The position numbers and the translations under genes were made by a program. Below, one piece after another: positions 10,298 through 22,116 of a stretch of DNA of 64,000 nucleotides. Below the pieces are notes generated by a model. That model was not told the DNA's origin. It did not search any database and was given only the letters and a program-made list of their open reading frames with translations. Positions within the stretch are counted from its first letter, which is position 1. Each line of letters opens with the position of its first letter. Source of the stretch: Linanthus parryae (Eukaryota > Streptophyta > Magnoliopsida > Ericales > Polemoniaceae); NCBI GenBank assembly GCA_023055425.1, contig JALGPY010000035.1, positions 1,913,501 through 1,977,500 on the forward strand. Direction: 5' to 3'.

Positions 10298-11527
10298 TCA
10301 AACTCCTGGGCCAGCAATGCTCCAATGGATTTCTTCGTCGAAGTAGGTAAAGGAGCAGAGGAGATCCGTGTTGAGGCACGATCATGAATCGTGGAGATGT
10401 CAGCAATTCTTTCAGCTTCTCGAACATAATCTGATGTTCTTCCGTCCAGAGATACATCGCATTCTTCTTCAGCAGATTGTTGAAGAAAAATGTCAACGCT
10501 GCAATTGCTGGTATGAACCTTCATAAGTATGAGACCATTCCCAAGAATGTCTTCAATGCGCTTTGATTCTGAGGTGCAAGCAGGCTGGTGATAGCTGAAA
10601 ACTTTGCAGGGCCATGCTCGATTCCATGCCGGTAGATCACGCATCCTAAAAAAACTCCTTAGGTTACTCCGAATGCGCACTTCATGGTATTCATCTTCAA
10701 CTGAAATCTCATGTATCTTTCAAAAACCTTCCTCAAGTCCTTCAGATGGTCTTCTTTCTGCCTTGATTTGATGACTAGGTCTTCCACGTAGAATTCAACC
10801 TCTTGATGCATCATGTCATGGAAAAGCGCCATCATCGCGCGTTTATAAGTCGCACCAGCATTCTTCAATCCAAATGGCATGACTGTGTAATGGAATACTC
10901 CCACAGGTGTGATGAATGCTGTCTTCTTCGCATCTTCAGGGTGCATCTTAATCTGATTGTAGCCACTGAATCCGTCCATGAAGCTAAACATCTAATGGCC
11001 TGCAGTGGAATCGATCAGCAAGTGTATGTTTGGCAATGGGAAGTGATCCTTGGGACATAATCGGTTCAAATCTTTGAAGTCAACACAAATTCAAAGCTGT
11101 CCGTTTTCCTTCAAGACGGGGACGATATTTGCGAGACAAGTGGGATGATGATTGGGCTAGATGAAATTCGCACTTAGCAGCTTCACTATCTCTTCCTTTA
11201 TCTTCACGTTGATTTCAGGACGAAAATTCTTTGTGCTCTGCTTTATGGGTTTCGAACCTGGAATGACATCCAACATGTGCATGGTGACTTCTGTATCTAT
11301 ACCAGGCATCTCATCATATTCCCATGCGAACACATCCTTCTATTTCGCCAGTAGTTTCATCAAACATTGTTCCCCCTCAGCATCGAGATCTGCGCTCAAA
11401 AGCACTGGTCTTTTCTTCTCTTCCGTTGGGCTCAGGAACACTTCTTTCAATTTTTACTTTTGTATTTTTTGGCTCGTCTTCCATGCATTCGGACGCCTCT
11501 TTAAATTTCTCCATTGTTGACTCGATC
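10298..11527 (-). pseudogene. Reverse transcriptase (element E)
   Basis: The upstream part (about 11520-11160) contains DVFAWEYDEMPGI-like sequence, which leads into RT in Tat elements. The core reads FSFMDGFSGYNQIKMHPEDA, then HYTVMPFGLKNAGATYKRAM, then FYVEDLVIKS. The catalytic box is YVED instead of YVDD, so an essential Asp is replaced by Glu. Stops occur near 11160, 10990 and 10655. The 5' end is cut by insertion of element C, whose TSD lies at 11528-11532; the protein continues at 20207. Confidence 0.85.
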
Positions 11528-11532
11528 CTGTC

Positions 11533-12930
11533 TGTTGGAATAGGTGCCCTAGACGCAATCTAGTTTACTATGAACAATAAATTTGCTAGAATATTCATTG
11601 TATTATTTATTGAGATATTTAATATAATAAAGTCCTTAGATTTACAATTGTGTTGTTTATCTTAAATATCCCTAGTCCATTATAATGCTTAATAGGAAAA
11701 TAATCTATATACTAGTATGGGGTTGGATTGATATGAAAATATCACAATCCAACACATGGGTGTGCATTAGGAGTAATGGCATACTAGATTGACCCATATC
11801 CGAGAAGGCTACATACAAGTTATGTAAAATTACAAGTGCTTGTCGCGGTGTCAACGGTATTGTCATCCTTAGACTTGAAGTCCTAGTTGTGGAATATTGT
11901 GTTTTGGTAGCGTCAAACGCTACACCGTGACTGGGTTGTCATAAAGGCGCGTATTGGACACATTAGGAAGAAAAATTAGATATCAGTGATGTAGATAGAA
12001 TTTGTCCTCCCACATAACGGCAGCAAATATCCTAGGCCACTCGAGGGATAGTGATTATAGAATGTATGGCCAGACTCGAATAAATCAATATGGGATATTG
12101 ATGTTATTTGCACAAATAAGGCTATTCCCAGGATCGAGGAGCTATGGATTCGATATACGAGTGTGACTTGTATGTCTCGTGTCCAATCCGGATTGATACA
12201 AAGGGATGAGACAATACTTGCACAAGGTTTGTCGGATGACTATTTCTATTGGTTGGCTAGAATTGATGTCTTGCTAGAGGCCGTTCTATATTAGTAAATA
12301 GTTATTATAAACTAAGTAGAAACCTATGGGGTAACACGCCATATAGGATTGAAATAGATTCGGGAATTAATTAATATGATTAATTATTAGAAGGATCAAA
12401 TCGCAACAACTTGCTAACTTAGTAGGACTAATATGCAAGTTGGACTAATCCGAACTTGAGTAGGATTAGGAGAGGGCCTTTATGTAGTAACAAGGAGTTG
12501 TTGGACTATATAAAGGATGATCATAGCTTCCTTCCATATAACTAATTCTCATAACATAAGTTGAGTAGGAGAGAATGATGGGGAGAGAAGGACAACAAGG
12601 AGGGCCGAATCCCTTGCCGTCCGCCCCTACCCGTCGGCCAAGAAGAGAGGGCCGACCCTCTCTTTGGTGCTCCGTTGCGTGATTTCTTCATCCCATTCCA
12701 TTCATTCTAGATAGCACAAGGATATTGGAGGATCTAGATATCAATCCTAGGCGGGGATCAACCGTAGAGACGTGATACTTTTTGTGTTAGAAGTCATCAA
12801 AGGAGACCTACAAGGTACATAACACGAATCCTTTACCATCGTCATGAATTCTCTTACTGTGATCCTTGGAGGGTCTTGATCGGATAAATTATTATTTATT
12901 CCATTGAGTATCCATGATCAAAACCCTACA
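11533..12930 (+). repeat. 5' LTR of element C
   Basis: 1398 bp, TGTTGG...CTACA. Aligns with 18783-20206 over its whole length with scattered substitutions and small indels. The PBS follows after one base. Confidence 0.92.
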
Positions 12931-12931
12931 G

Positions 12932-12943
12932 TGGTATCAGAGC
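12932..12943 (+). promoter_or_regulatory. PBS of element C
   Basis: TGGTATCAGAGC is complementary to the 3' end of plant initiator tRNA-Met, the usual copia primer for first-strand DNA synthesis. Confidence 0.9.
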
Positions 12944-14838
12944 CACATCTCGTAGAGCATAACGTGGTTTATGTGTTATGTTTTTGTTATTTTTCACCTA
13001 TAATTGTTGATTATTGCCTTAAAACGACAAATTAAGCATTTTAGATGCATGTTCAATATGATTCAACCAAACAAGATCTAATTCTTGCATTGGATGTGTG
13101 AATTAGTGAGTTTGAGAAATTTTTGATACTAAGATCTAGGGTTCTAGGGCATCCAATTGGAAGTTTTTTTAATTATGAAACAACCAAACTTGGGCAACAA
13201 GGCAATGAGTTGTTTTGGAAACAAGTCCTAAAGGAGGTTCGCCCCCCTCCTTCCTTTCCGCCCAAGCAAGGCTCGGACAAGGGGCCAGAGCAGCCCTAGC
13301 TCACGGCCTAGTCGTGTGGGCTAGGGGCCGGCAGGCCCAAGGCCTTGGGCGGTCCATTAAGGGGTTCGACCAAGCTTTGGTGGGCCCTATTGGACAGTTT
13401 TGACCCTAGTAATCCTAAAATCAACTAAAATTGACTTAGCGCGTTAAAAATTGGTTTGAATTGCTTATGTGCAATTCGTATGGTGATTGGATATGGCCTT
13501 AGATGTGATTTGCTGTAAATGTTTAATTTTTGTGGTTTGTTTACGGCCTGCGAGCTGATCAATTTGATGTAATAATTAATTAGGATTTACGGCCTGCGAG
13601 CCGATATTTTTTTCCTCAACTTGTGAGATTTATTTTATTTAGTATAGATGTTATCTAGTACTAGATAAAATAGATGATAGCCGAGATTGAAGAAAAGAAG
13701 CCCAAAATTAAAGGAGCCACAACAAGGAGCATGGACCATTCCACAAGGCTATGAAGGATGGACCAAGAGATGGAGGAACATGGAGATGTGTTTTCTATTC
13801 TAGGCTTCATAGATATTCTCATTGGCTTGGGAATATCTTAGTCTAGGAGGCCATATCCAAATCACGTTAATTTATGTTTTGTGGATGTTTACTTTATTGT
13901 CTTATTATTTTTGTTGGTGTATGGATGATGCATACAATTTGATAATAAGATAATTTAACAACCCGAATCTTTTATTTGGAGTTTTTCCCAAACTGAAATA
14001 AGTAGAGCAGTTGATATGGATCAACAAAATAATTAAAATTGAAAGAAAATCTCTCAAAAAAAAAACATTACGTTTTGCTTTCTTATTACTTAAACACTCA
14101 TCACAAGATCGATTAATAAAGTTCGTGTGTGCCAAAGCAGGGCGACTTGATTCATCATCATGTGGTGCGATAGCACACATAGTGTGCAATTGTTGGAGTA
14201 AGAGGTTGGACGTAACTAAGTAATTTTAAATAGGATTAAAGAAAACCTAGAGGCAATCAATTGGGATTATCTATGTGATAGATAAATAAGTACTACCTCT
14301 GTTTCGCCTGTTTCAGCCTACTTCACTTTTTGTCACTATTCACTCGGTTACTTTCATCCGGTGATTTGATTAGCAAAACGAATCAAGAATTTGGTAATCT
14401 TTGCATGGTGTTATAGAGGAAAGTTTATTCTAAAATACCATGAAAAAATTGTTAAAAATTTATATCATTTTGGTACCCAAATCACCAAGTCAAAGTGACT
14501 CAGTTACGGGTTAAAAAGTCAAACGCAGACGAAACAGACGAAATGGAGGTAGTAGTTATTTGCCAAATTGAACCAAGAGTTTCATGGGATGCAATTGGAA
14601 TTGTTCTTACCTAAATAACTAACTTTTGGGTGACTTGCCAAAGTAAGTTCAAAAGGAAGTGAAATATGGGTCTTGGCCCACTAGAAAATATAATGATATT
14701 TTTTCGCATTAATAACTTGAGGGTTATTAATCCGTAGAAAAATAGGGGAGCTGTATTTAATTATCTAGCCATTATTAAATATATTTAAATTGTTCACAAA
14801 TACTAAAACTTGTGTATTTTCCTTTTTGTAGAATTCCA
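12944..14838 (+). other. Long leader of element C
   Basis: A non-coding leader of about 1.9 kb between PBS and gag. It contains a GC-rich patch (13230-13390) with a strong hairpin and palindrome, listed separately. It also has a 46-bp-spaced direct repeat TTTACGGCCTGCGAGC (13540 and 13586). A pyrimidine tract ending in GTAG stands directly before the gag start. Confidence 0.7.
13296..13352 (+). ncRNA. Leader RNA hairpin and palindrome (element C)
   Basis: CCCTAGC (13296-13302) pairs with GCTAGGG (13322-13328). Inside, CACGGC (13304-13309) pairs with GTCGTG (13313-13318) around a CTA loop. The 16-bp palindrome GCCCAAGGCCTTGGGC follows at 13337-13352. The same fold occurs in element D at 35646-35678, with an A-U to G-C exchange. 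It could be a packaging or dimerization signal (inference). Confidence 0.5.
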
Positions 14839-15775
14839 ATGGCAAACAACTCATCGAACTCATTTCACCCCCTACGCTCTGTCCTTGAGAAGGATAAGCT
14901 ATACATGACCAATTTTCTAGACTGGTACAGAAAATTGAGAATCGTTCTCATGCATGAAAAGAACTGTACGCTCTAGAGGAGCAAGTTACTGATGGTCCGA
15001 AAAACAACACTCATGCAGCCCTAAAGGCGTATCAGAAGCGTGTTGATGATGTTAATGATGAAGCCTGCCTAATGCTTTGCACCCTGCCCTCTGAGATTTA
15101 GAAGCAACATGAGAACATGAATGCAGTCGATATGATCACACATTTAAAGCAGCTCTTCCAGGAGCAGGCTAGGGTTTAGAGGTATGAAGTTTCCAAGACA
15201 TTGTTTAAATTTCATCTGTGAGAGGGAAACCCCGTGGGGCTGCACGTGTTGCGTATGATCGGTTATTTAGAGAGCCTCGGCCGCCTAGGGTTTTTCGGTG
15301 GGTCAAGAGTTGGCCACCGATCTCATATTGCAATCGTTGCCTGAGAGTTATGGACAGTTCATCATCAACTATAACATGAATGAGATCGTGAAACCACTGC
15401 CAGAGTTACTCAATAGGTTGAGGACAGCTGAACAAAGCATCAAAAAAGGTAAGGGAAAATCTATAATGATGGTGGAGAAAGGAGAGGGAAAAAGGTTTGC
15501 CTCGACCTCCAAGGGAAAAGGCAAAGTAGTTGTCAAACCCAAGGAATCTGCCCCTAAGCTTGTTGGTGGCGTTGCCAAAGGTGTGACTAAAGGTGAGTGT
15601 CACTACTGCAGCCAGCCTGGACACTAGAGGAGGAACTGCCCAAAATATCTGGAGTATAAAAGGCTTGGAAGAGTGATTCCACCACCATCAGGTATTTTTG
15701 TTATAGATGTCAACTTAATCTTCTCTTCATCTTGGGTATTGGATAATTGATGTGGATCTCACATTTGTCGAAATG
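14839..15775 (+). pseudogene. gag and protease start (element C)
   Basis: Start MANNSSNSFHPLRSVLEKDK at 14839, just after a TTTTTGTAG tract, matches the gag start of D. Gag forms the particle shell and binds RNA. A frameshift and stop occur at about 14970, with further stops at about 15100 and 15180. The zinc knuckle reads CHYCSQPGH then a stop in place of Trp, then RRNC. The protease site equivalent to WVLDTGCGSH has a stop in the DTG region (about 15750). Confidence 0.85.
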
Positions 15776-16920
15776 TGCAGGATCTAAAGAGAAGTAGAAG
15801 ATTGGCTAAAGAGGAGATAAAACTGCGCGTTGGTAATGGAGCAAGAGTTTCTGCATTAGCCGTAGGCGTGTACGAGCTGTCTATGCCTTAAGGTTTAGTT
15901 TTAGAATTAAATAATTGCTATTTTGTGCCTGCTATGAGCAGAAACATAATTTCTATTTCTTGTTTGGACAATGATGGTTTTAATATTTCAATAAAGAACA
16001 TTTGTTGTTCCATTTATTTTGATAGTATTCACTATTGTAGTGTGAAATTATTTAATGGATTATATATCCTTGATCTAGGCAATCCTGTCTATAATATTAA
16101 TACCAAGAGGATTAAAATGAATGATTTATATCCTGCTTATCTATGGAACTGTCGTTTAGGCCATATAAACAAGACACGTGTATCTAGACTCCATAAGGAT
16201 GGATTCCTAGACTCATTTGATTTTGAATCATATGAGACATGTGAGGCTTGTTTATTGAGAAAAATGACAAAGTCCCCTTTCAATAAGAAAGGTGAAAGGA
16301 CTAGTGAGAAATTGGCGCTAGTACATATTGATGTATGTGGGCCTTTTGCCAGGCCTGTCAGGGGTGGTTATGTCTATTTCATCACCTTTACTGATGATTT
16401 CAGTAGATATGGATTTGTACACCTTATGAAGGCCAAATTCGAATCCTTTGAAAATTTTAAAGAATTCAAGAAGGAAGTAGAGAGGCAGCTTGGAAAAAGT
16501 ACTAAGGCTCTACGATCAGATCGTGGAAGAGAATACTTAAGTGAAGAGTTTGACGACTATCTTAGAGAGTGTGGGATATTATCCCAACTCACTCCACCCA
16601 GAACGCCACAATGGAATGGCATATTCGAGAGGAGGAATCGAACTCTATTAGATATGGTTCGATCTATGATGTGTCAAACTGATCTTCCATCATCGTTTTG
16701 GGGCTACGCTCTTTTGAGTGAAGCTTTCACCATTAATCGTGTTCCATCTAAGTCAGTCAAGAAGACACCACATGAGATGTGGAGTATGAATCGTCCCACA
16801 GTGTCGTTCATGGAGATTTGGGGTTGTGATGTCTATGTAAAACGTTTACTATAAGACAAGCTAGGGCCTAAGCCGGACAAATGCAAGTTTTTGGGGGTAC
16901 CCTAAGGAAACTAAGGGATA
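15776..16920 (+). pseudogene. Integrase (element C)
   Basis: The open frame 15925-16854 contains LWNCRLGHINKTRVSRLH with the Cys pair CEACLLRKM (zinc domain). The core follows: LVHIDVCGPF (Asp), ALRSDRGREY (Asp) and NGIFERRNRT (Glu). The D,D-35-E layout is intact. Family role: inserts copia cDNA into the chromosome. The frame stops at 16854, just after CDVYVKRLL. Confidence 0.9.
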
Positions 16921-18245
16921 TTATTTCTACAATCCAACTGAGAACAAAATGTTTGTTGCTCGGACCGGCGTGTTTCTCGAAAGAGAGTTTGTATCTAAAG
17001 AAGCAAGTGGGAGGAATGTAGAACTTAAAGAACTTCAAGAACCACAAAGCATTAATCCTACTATGGAACATGAACAGGAACCACAAGAGGTTTTGGAGCA
17101 GCATGTTCAAGTAACACAAGAGCTTCGTAGATCTAGTATCGTGCGCCAGGAACCTGAGAGGTATGGACTTCTCGTGACTGAATCTGGTGACACGATGCTC
17201 ATAGATGATGAGCCTACTACCTATGAAGAGGGAATATAAGGGAAGAACTCTCAAAAGTGGCTTGAGGCCATGAGATCCGAGATGGAATCCATGTATACCA
17301 ACAAAGTATGGACTTTGGTTGAACCACCCGAAGGGGCTCGTCCCCTAGGGTGGAAGTGGGTCTTCAAGAAGATGATCTAAATGGATGGTAATGTGATTAC
17401 CTATAAGGGCCGATTGGTGGCTAAAGGATTCAGACAGATTCATGGTATTGACTATGATGAAACCTTTTCACCAGTCGCAATGAACAAATCCATCCGAATC
17501 TTACTTGCTATTGCAGCATACTACGACTATGAGATTTGGCAGATGGATGTCATAACAACATTCCTTTATGGGAATCTCCTCGAGGATGTGTATATGACAC
17601 AACCAGAGGGTTTTGAAGATCCAAAGCAAACCAAGAAAGTCTGTAAATTACAACGATCCATTTATGGGTTGAAGCAATCTTCTAGGAGTTGCAATCGACG
17701 TTTTGATGAAGTAGTCAAAGAGTTTGGCTTTGTCAGAAACGAATATGAGTCTTGTGTCTACAAGAAGGTTAGTGGGAGCTTTGTTTCTTTTCTGGTATTG
17801 TATGTGGATGACATACTACTCACTGGAAACGGCATTCCCATGCTGCAATCTGATAAAGATTGGCTAGGAAGTGTTTCTCAGTGAAATACTTAGGTGAAGC
17901 AGCTTATATAATCGGTATAAAGATCTATAGAGATATATCTAAGAAGCTGCTCGACCTAAGTCAAAGTACATATATAGACAACGTGATGAAATGGTTCAAC
18001 ATGCAAGATTCCAAGAACAGATTCTTTCCCATGTTGCATGGAATCACTCTTTCGAAGAGTGGTTGTCCTTCCAATGAGATTGCGAAGGAATTCATGAGTA
18101 GGGTTCCTTATGCCTCGGCCATAGGATCCATCATGTACGCCATTTTATGTATTAGACCAGATGTGTCATATGCATTGAGTATGACCAGTCCAGGTGAGAG
18201 TCACTGGATTGCAATCAAGAATATCCTAAAATACTTGAGATGAAC
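16921..18245 (+). pseudogene. Reverse transcriptase (element C)
   Basis: Pieces 16949-17239, 17381-17884 and 17860-18243 give GRLVAKGFRQIHGIDYDETF, then MDVITTFLYGNLLEDVYM, then LYVDDILLTGNG with the catalytic YVDD intact. Stops at about 17237 and 17380 and a frameshift at about 17870 break it. A TTFLYG segment stands where D has TAFLYG. Confidence 0.88.
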
Positions 18246-18762
18246 TAATGATGCATTCTTGATATTTTGAGGTGAGGAAGAGTTGCGTGTAAAGGGTTAC
18301 ACGGATGCAAGTTTGAAGACTGACATAGATGATCACATTCGGGGTTTGTGTTTTGCCTAAATGGAGCAGCGGTGAGCTGGAAAAGTTCCAAGCAAGAGAC
18401 GTGGCTAATTCTACAATAGAGGCTTATTACATTGTTGCCAATGGCGCAACAAAGGTGGCTGTTTGGATTAGGAAGTTCATCACTAAGCTTGGTTTGGTTC
18501 CTAGAATTGCGGATTCAATAGAGTTGCATTGTGAAAACACTGGAGCGATCGCGCAATCACAGGAACCCAGGTCACACCGGAAATCCAAGCACGTACTCAG
18601 GAAGTTCCATATTATTCGAGATATTATCGAAAGAGGAGACGTTCAAATATAAAAAATTTTCCTACATATGAGAATCTGTCAAATCCACTTACAAAGCCGC
18701 TTGTTCAGCGCAAGCATGAAGGGTACACTAGGAGCATTGGCATACGAGATGCACCAGATTGA
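18246..18762 (+). pseudogene. RNase H, end of pol (element C)
   Basis: Fragments include AVSWKSSKQE-like sequence in broken frames, NSTIEAYYIVANGATKVAVW, then RKSKHVLRKFHIIRDIIERG, ending GIRDAPD-stop at 18762. Stops and small indels are frequent. The PPT-containing GAAAGTGGGAGAT follows. Confidence 0.85.
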
Positions 18763-18782
18763 CTCTAGTGAAAGTGGGAGAT

Positions 18783-20206
18783 TGTTGGAATAGGTGCCTC
18801 TAGCCCTAGAGGCAATCAAGTTTAGTATGAACAATAAATTGACTAGAATATTCATTGTACTATTTATTGAGATATTTAATATAATTAAGTCCTTAGATTT
18901 ACAATTGTGTTGTTTATCTTAAATATCCTTAGTCCATTATAATGATTAATAGGACAATCATCTATAGACTAGTATGGGGTTGGATTGAGATGGAGATATC
19001 ACGATCCAACACATGGGTATGCATTAGGAGTAATGGCATACTGGATTGACCCATCTCCGAGAAGGCTACATACAAGTTATGTAAAGTCACAAGTTCATTT
19101 CGCGGTGAAAACGGTATTGTCATCCTTAGACTTGAAGTCACTAGATGTTATAGTTGTGGAATATTGTGTTTTGGTAGCGTCAAACGCTACACCGTGACTG
19201 GGTAGTCATAAAGGCGCGTATTGGACACAAAAGGAAGCAAGCTTAGATATTGTAGTGATGTAGATAGAATTTTTCCCTCCCACATAACGGGAGCAAATAT
19301 CCTATGCCACTCGAGGGATAGTGCTTATAGAATGTCTGGCCAGACTCAAATAAAATCAATATGGGATATTGATGTTGTTTGCACGAATATAGCTAATACC
19401 AGGATCGAGGAACTATGAATTTGATATACGAGTGTGACTTTTATGTCTCATGTCCAATCCGGATATTGAGACAAAGGGATGAGACAATACTTGCACAAGG
19501 TTTGTTTGATAACTAATTCTATTGGTTGGCTAGAATGGACGTCTTGCTAGAGGCCGCTCCATATTAGAAAATATTTACCACCAACTAAGTAGAAACCTAT
19601 GGGGTCACACACCATATAGGATTGAACTATATTTCGGAATTAATTAATATGATTAATTAATTAGAAGGATCAAATCGCAACAACTTGCTAACTTAGTAGG
19701 ACTAATATGCAAGTTGGACTAATCCGAACTTGAGTAGGATTAGGGAGGGCCTTTATGTAGTAACAAGGAGTTGTTGGACTATATAAAGGATTCTCCTAGA
19801 TTCCTTCCATATAAATAATGCTCATACCATAAGTTGAGTAGGAGAGAAGGAGGGAGGGAGCAAGACAACAAGGAGGGCCGAACCCCCCTTGCCGTCCTCC
19901 CCTACCCGTCGGCCAAGAAGAGAGGGCCGCCCCTCTCTTTGTTGCTCCGTTGCGTGATTTCATCATCCTCTTCCATTCATTCTAGCTAAAAAAAGGAGAT
20001 TGGAGAATCTATATCTCAATCCTAGGCGTGGATCAACCGTAGAGATGTGATACTTTTCGTGTTAGAAGTCATCAAAGGATACCTACAAGGTACATAACAC
20101 GAATCCTTTACCATGGTAATGAATTCTCTTCCTGTGATCCTTGGAGGGTCTTGATCGGATAAATTATTGTTTATTCCGCAGTGTATCCATGAACAAATCC
20201 CTACAC
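18783..20206 (+). repeat. 3' LTR of element C
   Basis: 1424 bp, beginning TGTTGGAATAGGTGCC directly after GAAAGTGGGAGAT (PPT, 18770-18782) and ending CCCTACA. Compared with the 5' LTR it has a short duplication near the start (ctctagccctagag). Confidence 0.92.
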
Positions 20207-21089
20207 TATCTTCGCCTGGCACTTCCTCCGCGCACCTCCAGATGCGATAATTTTTCTTTCCATTTGAATAGAAGCTGTCTACTTCCTTGCCATCATCTTC
20301 GTGCTTGAAGATTCTCTCGAGTGTGTAGACATTCCTCTTCTGGTAAGCCAACTTTAACACTTATTCATATGTAGGTTGCTTTTCCTTCTGGGCTTCTTTC
20401 ATCAGCATCAATCCCGCCGGCGACTGGTCTTTGATGTCTTTCTACTAAGGCAAAGGAGTTGGCTTGAATGGTGCTGGCATCTCTTCGTTCGGCATCTCTG
20501 TGAACCTGACCCTTTCTGACATGCACACTTCATTTAATTTGAATGGATTTACCGAAGATGTTATATCCACCACCCTGTCCTTCTAGATTGATTTCATCAT
20601 CTAATGAGCTGTGGAAGGTACAGCGTCGAAGCGATGAATCCACGCTCGACCAATGATCATGTGATAAGTGGTATTCGCACTTATTACGTGAAACTTGGCA
20701 GAGCACTTGATTTTGCCAATCTGAATCTCTAGGCGAATCCATCCACCTGTGATCTTAGAATCACTTTAAAATCCCACCAGAGGCGATGGCCGCTTGGAAA
20801 TCTTTCTTTCTGAGATACCAGCCAAATCAAGGGTATTGAGTGGTATCACGTTCACTGCTATTCCTCCGTCGACGAAGGCTCTCTTGAACTCGACACCATT
20901 GACTACTGCTATCACGTACAGCTGTCTCTGGTGGTTCGCATCTGTTTTCTTGTCCGCTGGCGCGAAGGACATTACGAAGCCACCCGGCCGCGTAGCTTTG
21001 ATAACTTCTCCGTTTGAGACTAGCATGTCTTCTCCAAAGTCTTCGGCCACCCTCAGGATTGCCTTTGTCATCTCTTGGCGGCACGCGTT
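20207..21089 (-). pseudogene. Protease region of E, between insertions C and B
   Basis: The minus-strand frame 21071-20766 reads TRPGGFVMSFAPADKKTDAN, then FKRAFVDGGIAVNVIPL. VDGGxxVNxxP is the aspartic-protease active-site pattern seen in Tat-type gypsy elements; the enzyme cuts the Gag-Pol polyprotein. Downstream (20760-20207) only short frames remain, until element C interrupts. Confidence 0.75.
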
Positions 21090-22111
21090 CTAGAAGTTCG
21101 TGTCATCACAGAACTTCTCGAATTTGTGCGAGCCTTTGATCCGTTTATCTCGAGAGTGTTGTGTGTCCATGGCGTAGTTTTCATCTTCGCATATCTCAGC
21201 CACAACTGGAGTGCCTATGTATGCAACTTCTTCATGATCGCAGATCGAGATCATGACCAACTCTTTTCCCATGGGTTCCTGCTGTGAGTGAGATGGCAAT
21301 GGATTGCTGCGCACATCCTTGGTTTTCTCATCGATGACCAAATGTCCTTCTCTTATCTTCCTGTCTACTAGCCATTTTAACTTCTTGCATTCCTTCGTCG
21401 GGTGCATGACCTGGCCATGACACTCGCACCATTTTGGGTCTCGCAGTTGCTCTCTAGTTGGTTTATTCTCCATTGGTAGGACCCCATCTTTCCTCCACTA
21501 CTTTCATGAGCTTGTTATCTCCCTAATTGAACATGGCAATGTGGGAGACTCCTTTGGTGGACCTCTCTGCTGATTTTGGGCCGAGACTGCATTAACTTCA
21601 GCTTCTCTTCCTCGCTTGTAGTTGAACCTTCCAATTTTGTAACTGGATCCCCCTGATCCTTGATCATTCGAGTACCTCTTATTTTGCTTCTCCACGATAG
21701 GCTCGATGTTCCTATTACAGTCAATTAACTTGGAGAAAGTAGGCATTTGCAAGTTGATTAACATAACTTCGTATTTGTCTCGCATGCCTTGGAGATAGAT
21801 TTCAACGAGGCGGCTCTCGAACACCTCATTCTCACATTCCAGTGACTTGGTTCTGAACTTCTTTATGAATGCGATGCCTTCTTCGTCATGTTTCTGGTGC
21901 ATGCGCGACAGGTGTATTGTCGTAACCTTATCCTCAATCTGGAAGAATTTGGTTTAAAACATCTTGACCAGTTCTTCCTAGGTTTTGATGGAGCCTGCCT
22001 CCAGAGTCATGTAAAATTATTACGCGACGGGTTCCCAAAGATTTCGGGAATTCGCGCATCAACTGCCGTGGGTCGATCCCGTGTGGGCCCATCATATCAA
22101 CGAATCGCATC
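21090..22111 (-). pseudogene. gag of E, C-terminal part
   Basis: Frames 21902-21504 and 21473-21090 read ECENEVFESRLVEIYLQGMR, then a basic region, then CECHGQVMHPTKECKKLKW, a degenerate zinc-knuckle-like C-x-C-x4-H-x4-C motif. The frame breaks at about 21500. The N-terminal half was displaced to 32290-33032 when element B inserted at 22112. Confidence 0.78.
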
Positions 22112-22116
22112 ACATG
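22112..22116. repeat. TSD of element B, left copy
   Basis: ACATG stands directly before the LTR. The same five bases follow the 3' LTR at 32285-32289. Confidence 0.95.

Larger units (their letters stand above)
11533..20206 (+). mobile_element. Element C: Angela/BARE-type Ty1/copia, inserted in E
   Basis: An 8.67-kb element with two LTRs, PBS for initiator tRNA-Met, gag, PR, IN, RT, RNase H and PPT, in copia order on the plus strand. The LTR start TGTTGGAATAGGTGCC and the nearby CCTAGAGGCAAT are the signature of Angela/BARE elements. Flanks CTGTC (11528-11532) and CTATC (20207-20211) fit a 5-bp TSD with one change. It interrupts E between PR and RT. Coding regions have many stops. Confidence 0.9.

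Noticed and set aside
11161..11563. Hydrophobic-looking plus-strand frames
   Set aside because: Antisense of the RT lead-in of E, which reads correctly on the minus strand.
13215..13403. Open frame in the leader of C
   Set aside because: A by-product of the GC-rich structured leader; the counterpart in D (35482-35676) has unrelated reading.
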